Part shown: positions 32,563 to 47,500 of the stretch, one piece after another
Position numbering within the stretch: position 1 is the first letter of the stretch
Layout of the letters: every line of letters starts with the position of its first letter
Assembly (NCBI RefSeq): GCF_018691265.1
Contig: NW_024881327.1
Coordinates: 25,041,936-25,105,935, forward strand
Direction of reading: 5' to 3'
From: Tyto alba
Lineage: Eukaryota; Chordata; Aves; Strigiformes; Tytonidae
Length of the DNA: 64,000 nucleotides
Made by a program: the position numbers and the translations under genes
Notes under the pieces: generated by a model
Seen by the model: only the letters and a program-made list of their open reading frames with translations
Database searches by the model: none
Told to the model about the DNA's origin: nothing

Positions 32563-35500
32563 GTAATGGTTTGAATGCTTGCATTCTGTGTTGTTTTTCT
32601 AAGGGTCATCTCCATTAAAGCAGATTTTCAGTTTGCTTATATTTTTAATAACAACAAAAATGTAGTAATGCCATAGTAATGCAGTCAAGAAGCACTGGAG
32701 TTTTGCATTCTTTAAGAAAAAAGGTGGCAGTATTATCTTTTGAAAAGCCACTGCTGAAGTTTTATTGAATCTTATGGTCATTGATCTGAAATGTGTGTAA
32801 CTACATCCATTTTTTAAAAGCATGTGATTAAGCATACTTACAGAAATATAAAAAATTAATGACTGGTATTTTTGTGTGCAATTAAAACCAGATGTGATTT
32901 AACATAATAAAATGAGTATGCAGGTTTTTTAATGTATTCTTGTCTTGCTAGCAAAAAAAAAAAGATGCATTGGAAACAAATTTCAGGCTTTAAGCTATTT
33001 GAATATACAATTAGAGTTCCATTACAAATATTGTAGAAAAGAGTAATGAGCAGTGCAGCACTAAAGTGACATTGGTTATTTAATGGCTAGGAAATTGAAA
33101 CATTTGTGATCTCAACACTCATGTTAATTCAGCAATTAAAAAAAAAAATCTTTCTTCTAATGTTTGCATCCTTTATATACGTATCTTTTATATCCATTTC
33201 ATTTATGATGTCATATAGAATCCCACCATCTGAAGCTTAATTTTGTCAGCTGAGTTATGCAGCAGTGGTTGTGCTTCTTGGGGGGATGATCTGTGTCAGA
33301 ATTTTCCTGTTGTCACGCTGCACCTGAAATACACAATAGCACAAGAAGGTGTATCACAGTTGACTGTGAAGATTTCAGTCAGTGCGTGAGCAAGCGCCGT
33401 AATCGTAAACCTTCCAGAAGCGCTGAGGAACTTTCTCATGGGTCAGGAAACACTTTTCCCCCAGTCCAGCAGTGGAGCAGGTTGCCCAGAGATGTTGTGC
33501 GGGCACCATCCCTGGAGGTTTTCAAGACCTGACTGGGTAAAGTCCTGAACAACCAGGCCTGGTGTCACAGCTGCCCCTCCTTGAGCAGGAGGTTGGATGA
33601 GGCATCCTGGGGTCCCTTCCAACCTGATTTATCCAGTCTCCCAATGAACTGAGCAGCAAAACAGTTTTCTTCCGCTGTGTGACTGGGAACTACGGAGGCC
33701 TTTTGATTCTTGACAGCTGTCCCTGCTGCGTAGTTCTCTGTACATTGCAGGGCAGGCCGAGGACCTTGCTGATACCAGTGGCTGTTTGAGAATGCAGTGG
33801 TCTCCAAGCCTTCGTTCTGGATCTTGTCGTTACTGCAGTGATAAATCACTTGCAAAAAGAGGAAATAAATAATAGTACGTGGGAACCCAGCCTTGGGAGA
33901 AATGTGAAGATTTATGGGAACAGTTCTTATTTTAGCCGCCGCTTACTGACCTTGGCTTTTTGTGGCGTTAGTAAATTCAAGCGCTTGTCTTTATCAAGCA
34001 GAGCCACTAGAGGGGGGGATTGTAGCGAGCAACTGTCGAGGAAGCACTACAGCGTAAAGCAGGGTGAATGAGAGCAGAATGGTACTTAAGTGTTCCTCTG
34101 CTTGTTAAGGAAGAAGTTCCAGTACCTGCTCAGCTTTTCTTATACTGGATTCTTTAGGCTAGTGAGAACAGGAAATGTTTTCAGTGTGCAGACTTTAGAT
34201 ATTTTATTTTTTGTTAGCATGTTTATACATGTTGTATATGTGTAAATCAAAAGTTTGTATTTCTGTTCCTAGACAATAGCAGAAGCTTTTAAAATGTGGT
34301 GCTGTTGATGTCTGTGATACCTTTGTCATCACCAACCTGTTTGGCCAGAAATAATGTTGAATGTTTTCATGTAGTTTTAATGTTGTTCTTGCTGTAAAAT
34401 ACCAAAAGGCAATGCTGATTATTCTTCCTACTTTATTTCCAACAAAATATGTAAAAGTCATGTTATGACTACGTTTTCTAGCTCTGGGATCTCTAAAAGT
34501 ATGAAACATCAGTGAAATTTAAGAAGATGTTGTCAATTTTTAAAAAATAAGTTTAAAACATTTGTGTCCTGTTAGAATCCTTCAAGTTCCAGCTGCCTAT
34601 TCTCCTATTGATCCAGATGCACCACCAATGTTATCCACTTACTTCATGAAGAAAAGCAATCTTCAGTATATTCTTGTTGAGAATGACAAAATAAATGTAA
34701 GTGTTCAGGCTTCCACAGGAAGCATTAAAGGGCAGTTTAGAAATGTGTAGCTGTTCAAATTGTATGCTGTTTTACTAAGCTTGGATGGACTTGTTCTGTT
34801 TCATCATGTCAAGAGGTTGCCTTTCTCATTCAGAAAATAACATCTTTAAAATTGGAAGTACAAAGTGGTGCTTTTCCTCTTAAAAAAAATTACCTGCTTT
34901 CCTGTTGTGGTGTCCAGGCAGGCTTGTTGGGCACTGGTGTTGGAAGGCTTTTCCAGACCTGTGTCTCTGCATGTCAAGGTAGAGAGTTGGAAATCTTTGC
35001 AATAGTTATAAAAACTCCTGAATTTAATTATTTGGTTTCTTTTTGTCCATCTCCTCCCAAATCTTATACCCTCGCTCATTGCAAAGGGTACAGACAAGAT
35101 TGGACCATCTAGTTATATATAATTCAGAGTTCTTTCTTTACTGCAGAATTCTTTTGTATGTTTTCCCTTTTCATTAGTTGCTCGAGAATTAGTTATTTTG
35201 CACGTATAAGGTATGTGTTTACTCATATTTAATATATAAAAATACATGAGTTTAAAACTGTCTGATGTGTGTCCTCCAAAAGTAGAGGCATGAAAAATCA
35301 CAGCTTACTTGTATGAAATGCTGTTTCATATTTCATTGCATAGAATATAACATTAACCATGTGTCCTGAGTTCTGCTGTTTAAATTGTTTATTTTCTCTT
35401 ACAGAAATTCCAAATGTCCCATGTAGATTATTTTTACCACAGTTCTTCAACAATAGAGCATATTGGTTTAACTCTCTTCCAAGTGAGCTCAAGCAACACT

Positions 35501-38500
35501 GATTTAAATTCAGAAGTAGATGTGGAAAGTAAATATGAGCCTTTCAAAGCTATGGGTGACGTGCAGCCAGGATATACTGTTTGCCCAGATCAAACCAAAG
35601 AAAAAACATCAGAAGGAAGATACATGGACGTTGGCCAGAAATATTCTTTAGCATACATCTTACATACATCAGGAACTACAGGGATCCCCAAAATAGTCAG
35701 AGTACCTCATAAATGTATAGTGCCAAATATTCAGCATCTTAAGTAAGTGTGGCTTCCAGTTTTCCTTTCAAATGCTTTTGCAAATTTGATATTTAGGGAC
35801 TTTTTTTTTTTTTTTATACTTCAGAGGAGTGTGGATTGGGCTTTTGCTAGCACTGCTTCACATATTCTTCCTTTCCTGCCTTTTCAGCTTTATTTTTGTT
35901 TGTTTCTTTCGTTTCTAAATAGTACCATATAAAATTTTGTTTCTCTAACTGTTATTTTTAATGTTTAAATGTTGCTTTACCTGAGTTTTTGTGGGATGTA
36001 CTTCAGGTAATATGCTGTTGCTGTAAGTATTGTATTCTGGCTTGTGGCTTAAAAGAACTAGATAGCAAAATTAATTATTTGTTCACAGTTGTATTTACGG
36101 TATTCTTAGTTTTTAAGTCCTAATCCCTTTTAAGGCTATCTAGGTTTCTTTCTGCTTCATTTAATGCCTTCTAAAAAAAAAAAAAAACTTACAGAAAATA
36201 CCATCTTTTCTTCTTTTTCCTTTTCCTTTTTTTTTTTTTTTTTTTTAAATTAGTTGAAATATGCCCTTTAATGTACTGTATGGGTATGTAATGTGGTGGA
36301 TATCTTTGTAAAGGATCTCATTAGTGTAATTAATAGTTACAGTCTTGATGCAGGAGCTCTTGCCCAGATTGTTTGGCCCGCATATGCGGAGCAGCCCTTA
36401 ACTTTGCTAAAGCGCATTTCTTTCACGCGGCTTTTCTAGTTTGGAAATGGTTTGTAACATGTATCAGATTTGTAATCCTAGCTTTCTTATTTTAGATCCA
36501 TATTTGAGATCACACGGGATGATATGCTCTTCCTGGCTTCTCCTCTAACATTTGACCCATCTGTGGTTGAATTGTTCGTTGCTCTGACAAGTGGAGCCTC
36601 TATTCTTGTAGTACCAAACGCTATTAAAATGATGCCTGTGGAGCTGTCTGCCGCGCTGTTTCACCGTCACCATGTGACAGTGCTGCAGGTAGGCAGCACC
36701 TAAGATAAGTGTCTTCAGTGTCTTGCTTCTCACCTTTGCTAATGTGTACTACTCGTTCATCAATCTAGATGCTAATGATAATAATAGGAGTGTTCTTCCT
36801 TGGAGGCATAGCTCATGCGATCTTATTAGCTGTACAGAAAATTACCATTTGATTCAAGCTTTGGACATTTTGTGATGGAAAACAATGAACTAAAGATAAA
36901 ACCAACATTCATCTTCAGATACCATTAATTCTTAAGAATTAATTAAATTGTGTTAATTAAGCAGTTAGTTCCAAAGAATTTGGTAGTGGAGTAACCTGTT
37001 ACAGACATTTGTAGCACTTGTTAATGGGCTTGATCTTAGAACCTTTCCTTATAAACAACTTTTAAGTTTTAATGGTAGTCTCTGTGCTAAAAATACAGCA
37101 ATTAAACCAGTGCCATTTATAGGGTGATAAAATGTTTGTCATTTCTACAATGATGAGAGCAAGAGAATAGTTGATTCCACAGCAACATTTAACTGTGTTC
37201 GGGCCACCTGTTTATATGAGGCTTCATGTGCCCCTTATGTCTTGGAATAGATCATCTCCTATGTGATCTCAATTTTTTTCATAGTTTTAAAATTCATTTT
37301 TCAAAAATTTACTTGAAGTTATGAGCATCCAGCATGGCTGAATAAGCCTAGCCCTTGTCTTGTAGTGTAACTAGGTGTTTTGTGAAACTATTGATGGAGT
37401 ATAGAAACTTAAATCAGGGTGTGGAGGGAAGAGGTGCTAGAAATGGATCTCACTTGTCATCAGCCAACTTTGAACAAAACAAGTATGATCTATTACTTGT
37501 GATATATCAATCCCTAGGCCTTGCTTTGTCATTAATGTATTTCTGAAGTATTTGCACTCATAGAAATGCTGAGATTTCCTTTTCTTTTGAAGGAGTAATG
37601 GTAGTAGAGATTGTAGGTTATAAGTTTAAGATTAGTGAGTAGTTAGCTGAAAATTCTATGGCAGAAAACTGCCACTAGTTACAAATATTTTGTAACTTTA
37701 TTCTCTGCTTTTATTTATTAAGATTGCTGTAAATCTCCATGGTGTAGATTTGCCTATCGTATACAAGTTTTTTGATCAGTTTAGCTCACTTGCTTTTAGA
37801 AAAAAGTTTCAGTGATATTAAGCTCTATTAAAAAGATTTTTAAAGTATGTTTTTTAAGGCTTTTTAAGATACATATTTTAAAGTATGTTAAGCATTAATA
37901 GAGAAAGGCAGAATTTGGTGAATGAAGGTACTTGAGATACCTTTCTAAGAAAAGTTTGGGTTTTTTGATTTTTTGATCGTTGTCATAATCAGTGAAGGAA
38001 GGGCTTCTCAGCTGAATCAATGACAAAAATGATCTCCTTATAGCATAACTGATGATGAATAATTTTATGATGTTTCTTAAATTACAGCAAGACATTACCT
38101 TCCCCTCTTGATTTGCTTAAGTGAACTTGAGAAATCTGAAAAGTGATTATGAGGGAGGGGAGGAATAACTTTTTCCCCGCTCTTTTTTCTTCACTATAAT
38201 TCAGTAAAGTTAAAATGATCAGTTGAAAAGTGATGGTCTTCATCTATTACTAGAAGAAAATAACCTGGGAAAAATAATTCCGTTAATTTTCCACTCCTGT
38301 TACTAGAAAAAGTGGGCAAGAATGAGAGTGAAGTGTGTCTGTTAAAATGATTTGCTGTTTTTACCCTTCAGTGAAAGGGCTCTACATCACCAGTAATTTT
38401 ATAGTAGTAGTGGAATTTTGAATTTAAGGAAGCACTTCTTTTTTTTTTTTTTCTCTTTCTCCTTTTTTTTCCTTTTCCTCCTGGTCATTTTAGAGTATTA

Positions 38501-41500
38501 TGTGAAAGCTTTCAGAAAAAATAATCTTTGTAGACTGTTATATTTACACAAATCAGAAACAACACAAAACCTGGCATCATAGGAATTTTTAGTGTTATGG
38601 AAGGTTCTTTAAATGTTCTATATGCAGGTTAATCAGATGTATAGGTTGTATTTGTGCTGGAATGTGCTGGAATGAAGGGGAAAATCTCAAACAGTAACAT
38701 CAAGAGAATACTGTAATACTGTGTTTGCTGCTTTCTGATTGAAAGTAATTAACATAAGAAATAATGTGTACGTACTTTATGTAATAGCTGAGACACTACA
38801 GGGAACCCATAACGTATTATCTAAGTAAAGAAGAAACTCTGCAAAGGGACATAGGTTGGCATGATAGTACTCATTAAAGGCTTCATGTAAGAAACAAAAT
38901 CTCACAAAACACTGGTGTGATCTATACTGGTATCTGATATTTGATGCTCTACATAGGTGATTGTTAAGTACATCCACAATACAGTAGCTATACAGTGCAT
39001 ATGATAAAGCAGAAAGATGTGTATACATATATTGAAGAAATATAACGGGTCTTTCTTTTTTTTTTTTTTTTTTTTAATTATATGTATCATTCAGGCAACA
39101 CCAACACTTCTCAGAAGGTTTGGAGCTCACATTATTAAATCAACAGTGTTGTCTGCAAATACTTCACTTCGTGTCTTAGCCCTTGGTGGAGAAGCATTTC
39201 CCATACTGAATGTCTTGAAAAGTTGGAAGCACAAGGAGAACAAAACAAGTATTTTTAATCTTTATGGTATTACTGAAGTGTCAAGCTGGGCCACTTGCTA
39301 CAAGATCCCTGAAGAGGTTTTTAGTGCTGATTTTAGGTAGGAAAAATCACTGGTTTTATGGCTTGGCATGTGAATGATGAAAATCACTGGAAATACAACC
39401 TTGATCTCCTGTTTCCAGTGCTACTGCAGCCTCATGAGTGTTTATGCTGGTAGAAGTTACATTTGGGTTTTATGTAGAAATAGATTAATCCCTTCTCTCT
39501 TGCTCTAATACAGCCCCCTCAAGTGACAGCAGTTGATGAATTATTCTTGAACAGCAGAGCTGCAGTCTGAATTTCTGTGTACTTGTAGATCTGTTAAGTT
39601 TCACATAGTGTGTCGTGGTGGTCTCTGTTTTAGTCACCTCTGTATCTAGGCCTCTTCCTCATTCCACCCTGGGATTCCACATGCTGAACCTGGACTAGCC
39701 TAGTCCGGGGTGTGCTGTCACTGACTGGGTGGCAGTACTGAACCAGTGTTGCACTTCTGCAGGCAAGTGGCTCCTACCCAATTTGCTAGTAACTTCAGTT
39801 AGCCATACTCTCGCTCCTCATGAGGCTTTTCCAGTGAGATCTTCCACGTTCAAAGAAACCTAACACAGCTGTGAGTGAGAGTAAAGAAATGAGGCTCTGT
39901 AACTTAATCATAGTCTTGGAACAAAGATACACTCATCGCTTAGCTCTGTCAAGTTCAGAATGTTACTTGTGAGATTTACTTATTTTAAGCAAAAATGTTC
40001 AAAGATTACTTTCAGATATAATCAGTACATATACCTGTGTTTCATAATGTTACCATGCATTTGCCTACGCTTTTTAAAACTCCACAAATAATTGATCAAG
40101 TAGAGACTAGGTACGGGCTTTTTTCTAATATTGGATAATATACTATTCAGGAAATTATCCCACTGATATTATTTGACTTGTATGGATGTCAGAAATTTGT
40201 CTGAAGTGGCTCACCTGAGTCTCATAGTAATTTTACTTGGACTTCCAGAAGTACATTCTTTTCATTATTTAGCACTCTTCCATTTTTCACTCAATTTCTG
40301 TCTTTTTTTTTTGTTGTTCATTATGTTTTATAAAGAAGAGTTGCAGGAGCGTCAAGGTCATGAAAGGCACTTCCAGTTTGCTCCGTGTTTCAGTTGCTTT
40401 CTGAAATGTGTAATTACTCCCTGGCATGATAATTATACATGTGACTTGAGTGAGACGTGCCCTGTGAAATGGGGTGTTTTGGACAAATGATTCAATGGAT
40501 TAACCTGGTACTGATACCCTTGAACACTGAAAATGGTGGATGGTCATGAAGTGTTACTAAATTCTGATGCAAAACTGATTTTCATTCTGGTTTCTCTGAG
40601 TTCAAACATTATCTTCTCAGTGAAACTGCTTTTCTATGCAAAGCTTCTGTGCTCCAGAGATAACATGTTGTTCTTCAGTCCTAACTGAGGTGCTGGTAGG
40701 ATGATGAAAGTTTTTGTAGTCTCTGACTGTAGTCTCCCACCCTTCACCTCAGAGCCTGTTCCCTCTAAGCATCATTGCAAAGGGAATTAGGGTTGCCTTA
40801 CAGTAAGCAGCTCCAGATACAAGAAAACCAGGACAGACCATTTTGTCTTCTTTGTTTCTTAGTATTGGTAAGATAGTTGGAGTACAGTAGGCTTTTATTT
40901 TTTCTAGCTGAATGATGAAATCTGGCATTGTTTCTAGAGAACGCTAGAAAATGAAACAAAAAAAAAATCACAAAGTTAGTGCCTTAGTGGTCTGCACCCT
41001 TCTGTTTTTTAGGTAAGTTTGGCAAAATTAAATGTCTAATCCCAAGTCTCTTAATAATAATGACCAAATGATGTGATTGTATTTTATTTTTGCTGTTCCA
41101 TAGTATGAGGCAGACACATTAAATGTCTGGGATGGTTTCTTATGCCTATTTGTCGAGTAATTATATTTTGAACCCAGCCAGAGAAAGGAAAGGCAGAGAG
41201 ATTCTCACTTGGCTGAAATACCCATTTTACAAAAATTGACTGCGTTTTGATCAACTTGAGATAAAGAATTCATTGACTGATCAGAGAAAAGGAGACATTT
41301 CAACAGCCTAAATAACAGGAATTGAACAAGAACTGTTAGGTTCAAATATGATATTTTATGATTGAAATTGAACTGGAACCCTTGCCTAACTTCCTGTATT
41401 ACCAAAGTTATTTAGCGTTACTTTGTGTTTTAAATTTTGCTTTACTGAAGAAAACATATTATTCTCTACTCCAACTCAGAAATAGTATCTATAGTCAATA

Positions 41501-44500
41501 AATGAGGTTCTACAAGTGCTTGAAGAGGCTAGAGAATGAAGGGAAAGGAAGGAGTTGATCTGCAGCTCAACAGAAGTGTATAATATATATACATGACATT
41601 GAATTTACAGTTTCTTTTATTTCAGTCTTTTCTGAAAGAGTCAACTGTACTTGTCACAACATCAGTAACAGAAAAGAATAAAACCTCAAACTAAGTAGGA
41701 CAGGGAAAGAATTAATTAGAAAGCACTTGTGTGTTTAAATTGGTTGACTTGGTGAAATTTTCAACCTGGGAGACTGAAAAACTGGCTGAAACTCTTCAAC
41801 TTCTCTCAGCGTATTTCAGGGTCCATTCAAGCCTTATAGTTTATCATTGTGGTTTTTGGTATATGATAATGAAACCCATGCACATTGATGAAGTTTTTAA
41901 TTTTTAACAAATTGAGATGTTTTTAAAGAGGAAACATTCGTAGAAAGAAGCCCCAAGCATCTGCTTTTGCTCTCATCCCAGTCCTTTAATGAACTGTATG
42001 CTAACTCATTTCTGGAACATTTGTTTTTTGTTCAGAAGGGAAAGATTTTTACTGTTTCTCTCTTTAATATATTTAGAACGGATTTCCCTATACCTTTGGG
42101 ATCACCTCTCCTTGGAACAAAAGTTGAGGTCAGAGGTACCAACGGTTCTGCAGTTCTAGAAGGCGAGGGACAAATATTTATAGGTTCTTTCATATTTCTT
42201 ATTCTTCTAATATACTTTGCTTAATTGATTGAGTTTTAATAATACATTTAGTATTTAATTGGTGTCTGCCTCTGATACGTAGCGTTATATAGCATTTTAA
42301 GTTCCCAGTGGGCCGGGAACCTTCTCATGGTATTTTAGTTTGCTGGAACGATGAACAGGAACTTACCATTGTTTTATCTGCAGACTGTGTTTTCATTATA
42401 TTGACTTCTTTTCCTGCTTGCATTTTGACATTCTCAGTTGAAGTAATTTCAGTATATTAACTGGATTAACTGCATATCCCAATTTGTACATTACAGAAGT
42501 GTAGACATTGATAACAGTCTTTTATTACTTCTTATAATGCTTTTTAGAGTTTAGGATAATTTGATAAATTACTCTTTATAATTTTTATTTATAGTTAGCC
42601 ATTTCATATATATGACCACAATCTTTTCTTGTGTAGGTGGTGAAGAACGAATCTGCTTTCTTGATGATGAAATAATTGTACCCTTGGGCACAATGAGAGA
42701 AACAGGGGATTTTGTAAGAGTGCAGAATGCAAAGTTGTTGTTCTTGGGTCGGAAAGACAATCAGGTTAAACGTCACGGCAAGCGCTTTAATATTGAATGT
42801 TTGCAGCAGGTAATATAACATCTAGGGAGTAAAGTATGCCAGTGTAAAAGAGCAGGGATAAGGAACACATCATTATCATCAGAAATTGGTATTTACTCAT
42901 TTTCAGATTACTTTTAGGGGTCTAAAAGAAATTTGGAGGGTGTATTATCAATTACTTAGTCACATAATTTAGGGAGGACTTTGGTTCTGAGTTCCTGGAA
43001 ATCTGTTTTATTGCATAGTTTCTTTCAGCAGAATTGAGAACTGTATAAACACCTGAAAAATACTGAGCATTGCACTGTGATGCTTGAATAGTGATTGTTC
43101 TACAAGGCTGAATGTCAGACTGATGGATTATATCTCATTCATAGCATTTAGACAAATAATACATACATCTCTGAGTTCATTTATGTGAAGAAGTAAAAAC
43201 TTCAGCTACAAGAGAAGCTGTTTTATAGGATGTTATGTAGGAGTGTAAGACATACAATTTTTAAATGCGTACTTTTTTTAATTGTGGTTTTTACTCCTTT
43301 TACTCTGTTGACGAACTGTATTTCAAAGAAAGACTAGTGTTTTTTAATTACAGGCTACTGAAGATCTTTGTCAGGTAGAAGCTTGTGCAGTGACCTGGTA
43401 TCAGCAGGAAAAACTTATCCTGTTTGTTGTACCCAAAGATGATTTAGAAGAGAGAGAAACACTTAAAGAACTCCAGAAACGTCTGCCAGCTTATGCAATG
43501 CCTGATGAGATCGTACTGATTAAAGCTTTACCTTTAACATCACATGGTAAATGAAACTATGAAGTACCCTTGCCACTTCTTTTAATGGTCTGTAATCTTT
43601 TTTTTTTTTTTTTTAATTGACCAAAATATGGTACCTGATTCATGCTTTTTAAATTTGTAGATTAGATAACTCCTAGGAGGAAATCATGACCACGTATTAT
43701 GTTTTCTTCATAATGTTTCATTTGAGAGTCAAAGAGTAGTGGTAAAACCAATTTAGTTTTAACACTGCACATTTATTTTCTCGGTCATTCCTGTTGCAGT
43801 CTGCAATAGAACCTTGACTTCAATTGGGGAAAGATCAAGCCTTGCAGGTGGGATTATGTGGGAGGCTAGGGTGAATTTTCAAAAACCTGACTGGGTTCTC
43901 TGTAGCTGATTGACTGGGTAAAAAAGATAAAGTGCAGTTGAGTATGAATAAGGAAGTTTGTGCAAGAATAAAGTGACTGTTTGGGCAGAGCAAGTTTTGG
44001 AACTGTAAATGCTAAAAGAGCAATGAAAAAAGTTGTACTTTATTTTCTACAAAGGCAAAGTTGATATATCTGAACTGAACAAGATTTACCAGAACCATCT
44101 AAACTCCAGAAGGCGTGACAGTAAGCTGAGTGGCGCAGAGGAATTGTGGGAAAGATTGCAGTATTTATGGAAGGTAGTATTTTGAGCAGCCTTTTTATCT
44201 TTGCAAGTGGATCATTATACATGTGTCAGGAATTAAACAGTTTTAAGAAGTATGACTAATGCAACCAGAATGTTTGAGCTGCCTATAGATTTAAGCAGTA
44301 CAACTCTTTTTGTTCAGCTAATACTTAAATATAGTCACGCTGCAGTGGCCAAGAGGGAGTCATTTCTATTTCTCTATCAGCTAAAACTGCAGGCTATGAG
44401 TTATAAGCAATTAGCATAGGAAGGACGTAACCTGTCAGTAGCTTTTTGAAGACTGCTTCACATGCCAGAGAAGGCATCCCTAAGAGAAACAAGGAACTGG

Positions 44501-47500
44501 GACATGGGAACTTTGTACAAAATAGCTACTGTGTTAGTAGAGTTTATTATTTCTCAAGATAGTTATGAATTGAAGAGGTTTTTTTAAATAGAAGGTGCAG
44601 TTATGTAATTGTCTGTCTGTATTGTTTCTAAATTTCTGTGCTAATGAATTGTTTTTCAAGGTATTGAAATGTGATGCCAAACAGAATTACTGGGGTTTTT
44701 TTGGTCAAAGGTAGACTTTCAAATTTCACCTGAAAGTGGGGTTTGCTGTGTCTGGGACTCAAGCAAGTAAATGTAGTGAAATCAGTAACACACTTTGCCT
44801 GTGCTGACACTTCCCACATTGGCGGCTATAGCAATGATAACCCAAAGGGATGGGATGTGCCCGAGGCCCATTAGACAGCAGAAGGCAGATTCCAAAACTG
44901 GAGGATTTGGACTTCACACCCACATTTAACAAGCAGGGAGTGTGGTGAGAGGACACACAGTAATTGCTGTTTGTTGCCAACAGTGCCAAATCCAAAATTC
45001 ATCCTGAATTGAGGGGATTATAGCTTCAAAAGTAGGTAGATAAGTAGGTTACTTAAATAATTCAGAAGTAAAATACACCAATTTATATAAGTTTTATTAA
45101 TAAAATAAATCACCTAGTCCAATTTTATCAAAAGGTATCAGTGTTTAATCTGTCAAGTTGTCATTGATAAATGATGTTGAGATTGAAAATGGTCAGCAGA
45201 AATACAGCACAAATTTGCTTAGATTCCTTAGACTGCAGAAGTGGAATTGAACAAAACATTTTGTGGTACAGAACTAGTATCTCCCTGTTTCCCCATTCCT
45301 CCTCAACTTTTGTTCCATCACTACCTCTCTTTGCCCTAACATGTGGCATATGACTTTTTGCAGTGTAGCGCGCTTCCCCAGTTGTTGATTTTTTTAGTGG
45401 GACTTGTGGGTATTCGGGCAGATTTTACCCAACTTGAGTTTTTATGCATGTGACATGGTGTAACACCCATGGACTGTTACCTCTTTCCTTTTTCTTTTCT
45501 CTAGTCTGTTCTGGGTGTCCTAGGTGATTCCACTGGAATTTCTAAAGATGCAGTATTTCTGTACAGTGGTGGAGACTCCTTAAAGGCTCTACGATTTTAT
45601 GATGAAATTGAGATGCTGGTAGGCAAAGCTGTGCCTGGACTCCTAGAAGTTATTCTCAGCCGGCCAATTGAAGAGGTTTATAGACATATTCTTAAAATTC
45701 TATTTCCAGATGAAGACAAATTAATGAATTATGACAATGTGAAAAGAAAATTAAGTGGGAACGGTGGAGAGGAATTCCATGGAAAATATATTAAACTGAA
45801 ATCTGAACGAGGTCTTGAGGTTGCTCCAGGGTTCATTTCATTTCTTGCACTAAGCAGAGGAAATCATTTTTTTTCTATGAATTTCACCAAGTCTTTTATG
45901 CAACCCAATAATACAGTACAGGTAGGAGCGGAACTGCTACAGCAACCATCTTTTCTGAATTTCGTGGCTCCAAGTATAATGAAAAGCCATCTGCAAGGGT
46001 GTGAAACGGAGAACGGAATTTTAACAGTTACAAACAAGGCAAATAAAACCAACTGTTGCTCTGTACAGCAGATCCATGCAGAATGTAGTCATGTAACAAC
46101 GGCAGAGTTGGCATTATGCGTAAGATGGAAGTCAAATACAAGAAAATGTGTCGATGCTTCACCACTGGTTATAATACCATCTAAAGAAGAAGTATCTGCA
46201 TCTGTATATGTTGGCTCTCACTCTCATGTCATGCAGGCGATTGATCTAGATTTGGGGGAAATAAAATGGGAGAAGAACCTTGGAGATCGTATTGAATCTT
46301 CTGCCTGCCTATCTAAGTGTGGAAATTTCATTGTTGTTGGTATGTCTTTTGTTTAGCCATCATTTTAAATGATTTTTTTTCTGCTAAATACAAGATGAAT
46401 GCCAGAGAGTCTTATTTCTTACCTCTGAATGTCCTCCATTTGCATCCTTATCCATAAACTTCCGTATCTGCTTCCAAACTCATTTATTGTAAATTAGAAA
46501 CAGAAAGAAGAAGTAATTTAAGTTTCACGATAACCAGTGATGGAGCTTATCTAACATACACGCTTGTGGTTTATTCTATGCCAGTTTAATAAGGCCTTAT
46601 TAAGGAATAGTCAATGGGGGGTACAGTGGCTGATTAAGGTGTGACCTTTATACTGTTTTGGGGGAGTTTCTGTTTCTTTTTGTTTGTTGTTTTTTTAAAG
46701 TTTGGAAAGGTGATACAGTCTTAAAATGTCTTTAAAAATTGATAGAGGTAGAAATTAGTACATGGTGCCTCAGATTATTTTTCTGAGTTTAATTATCTCT
46801 TTTGACTCTTCTTTTTGGAAACGTAAGGAACATGTTTGGGTAGTTTTTTGTTTGGCATATCCATTGTCAGCAGGGTTGCTGTTATTTATCTTAGTGTTAT
46901 CTTTTTAGCTAATATGTATACATCAGTGGTTAGCACAGATGTCCAGGTGGTGAGGTTTTTTTATGCAGAGCTAATGTTAACCATCTTTTTGCTAGTATTT
47001 TGATTGCTATTTACTCTGATAACAAAATCAAATGTTTCATTAAAACTGAAGGAGTTTCTAGAACTACAGTTCAGTTTTCATTAGAAAACATACAAACTTT
47101 ATTCTTTCAGCATCTTTGTTTACAGAAAGGAAAAGTAGGGAGAGAGATAACATAAAAAAACATTCTTATGCTCCATTTTCAGCAACTTTCCATGTCTTCT
47201 AAAATTATTACTGTAAAATCTGATAGAAAGGCAGTGAAATAAGTATATTCTAAATGTAACCTGGAAAGAACACACAGAACAATCAATTTTGAATGTATAA
47301 ACTATCAGCAAAGACTTTGAGCTAAAAGAAGAGGAGGAGCTTTGGAAAGTGTTTTGAAACAGTACCTCGTGAGTCATCTTACTTCTTTCCAGCAGTGATG
47401 CAGCTAACAGCATAAATCACACCGTAAATACAAATAATCTTTTTTTTTTTTTTTCCCCTGCTGTGTTTTATTTCACACAGGTTGCTATGACGGCTTAGTG

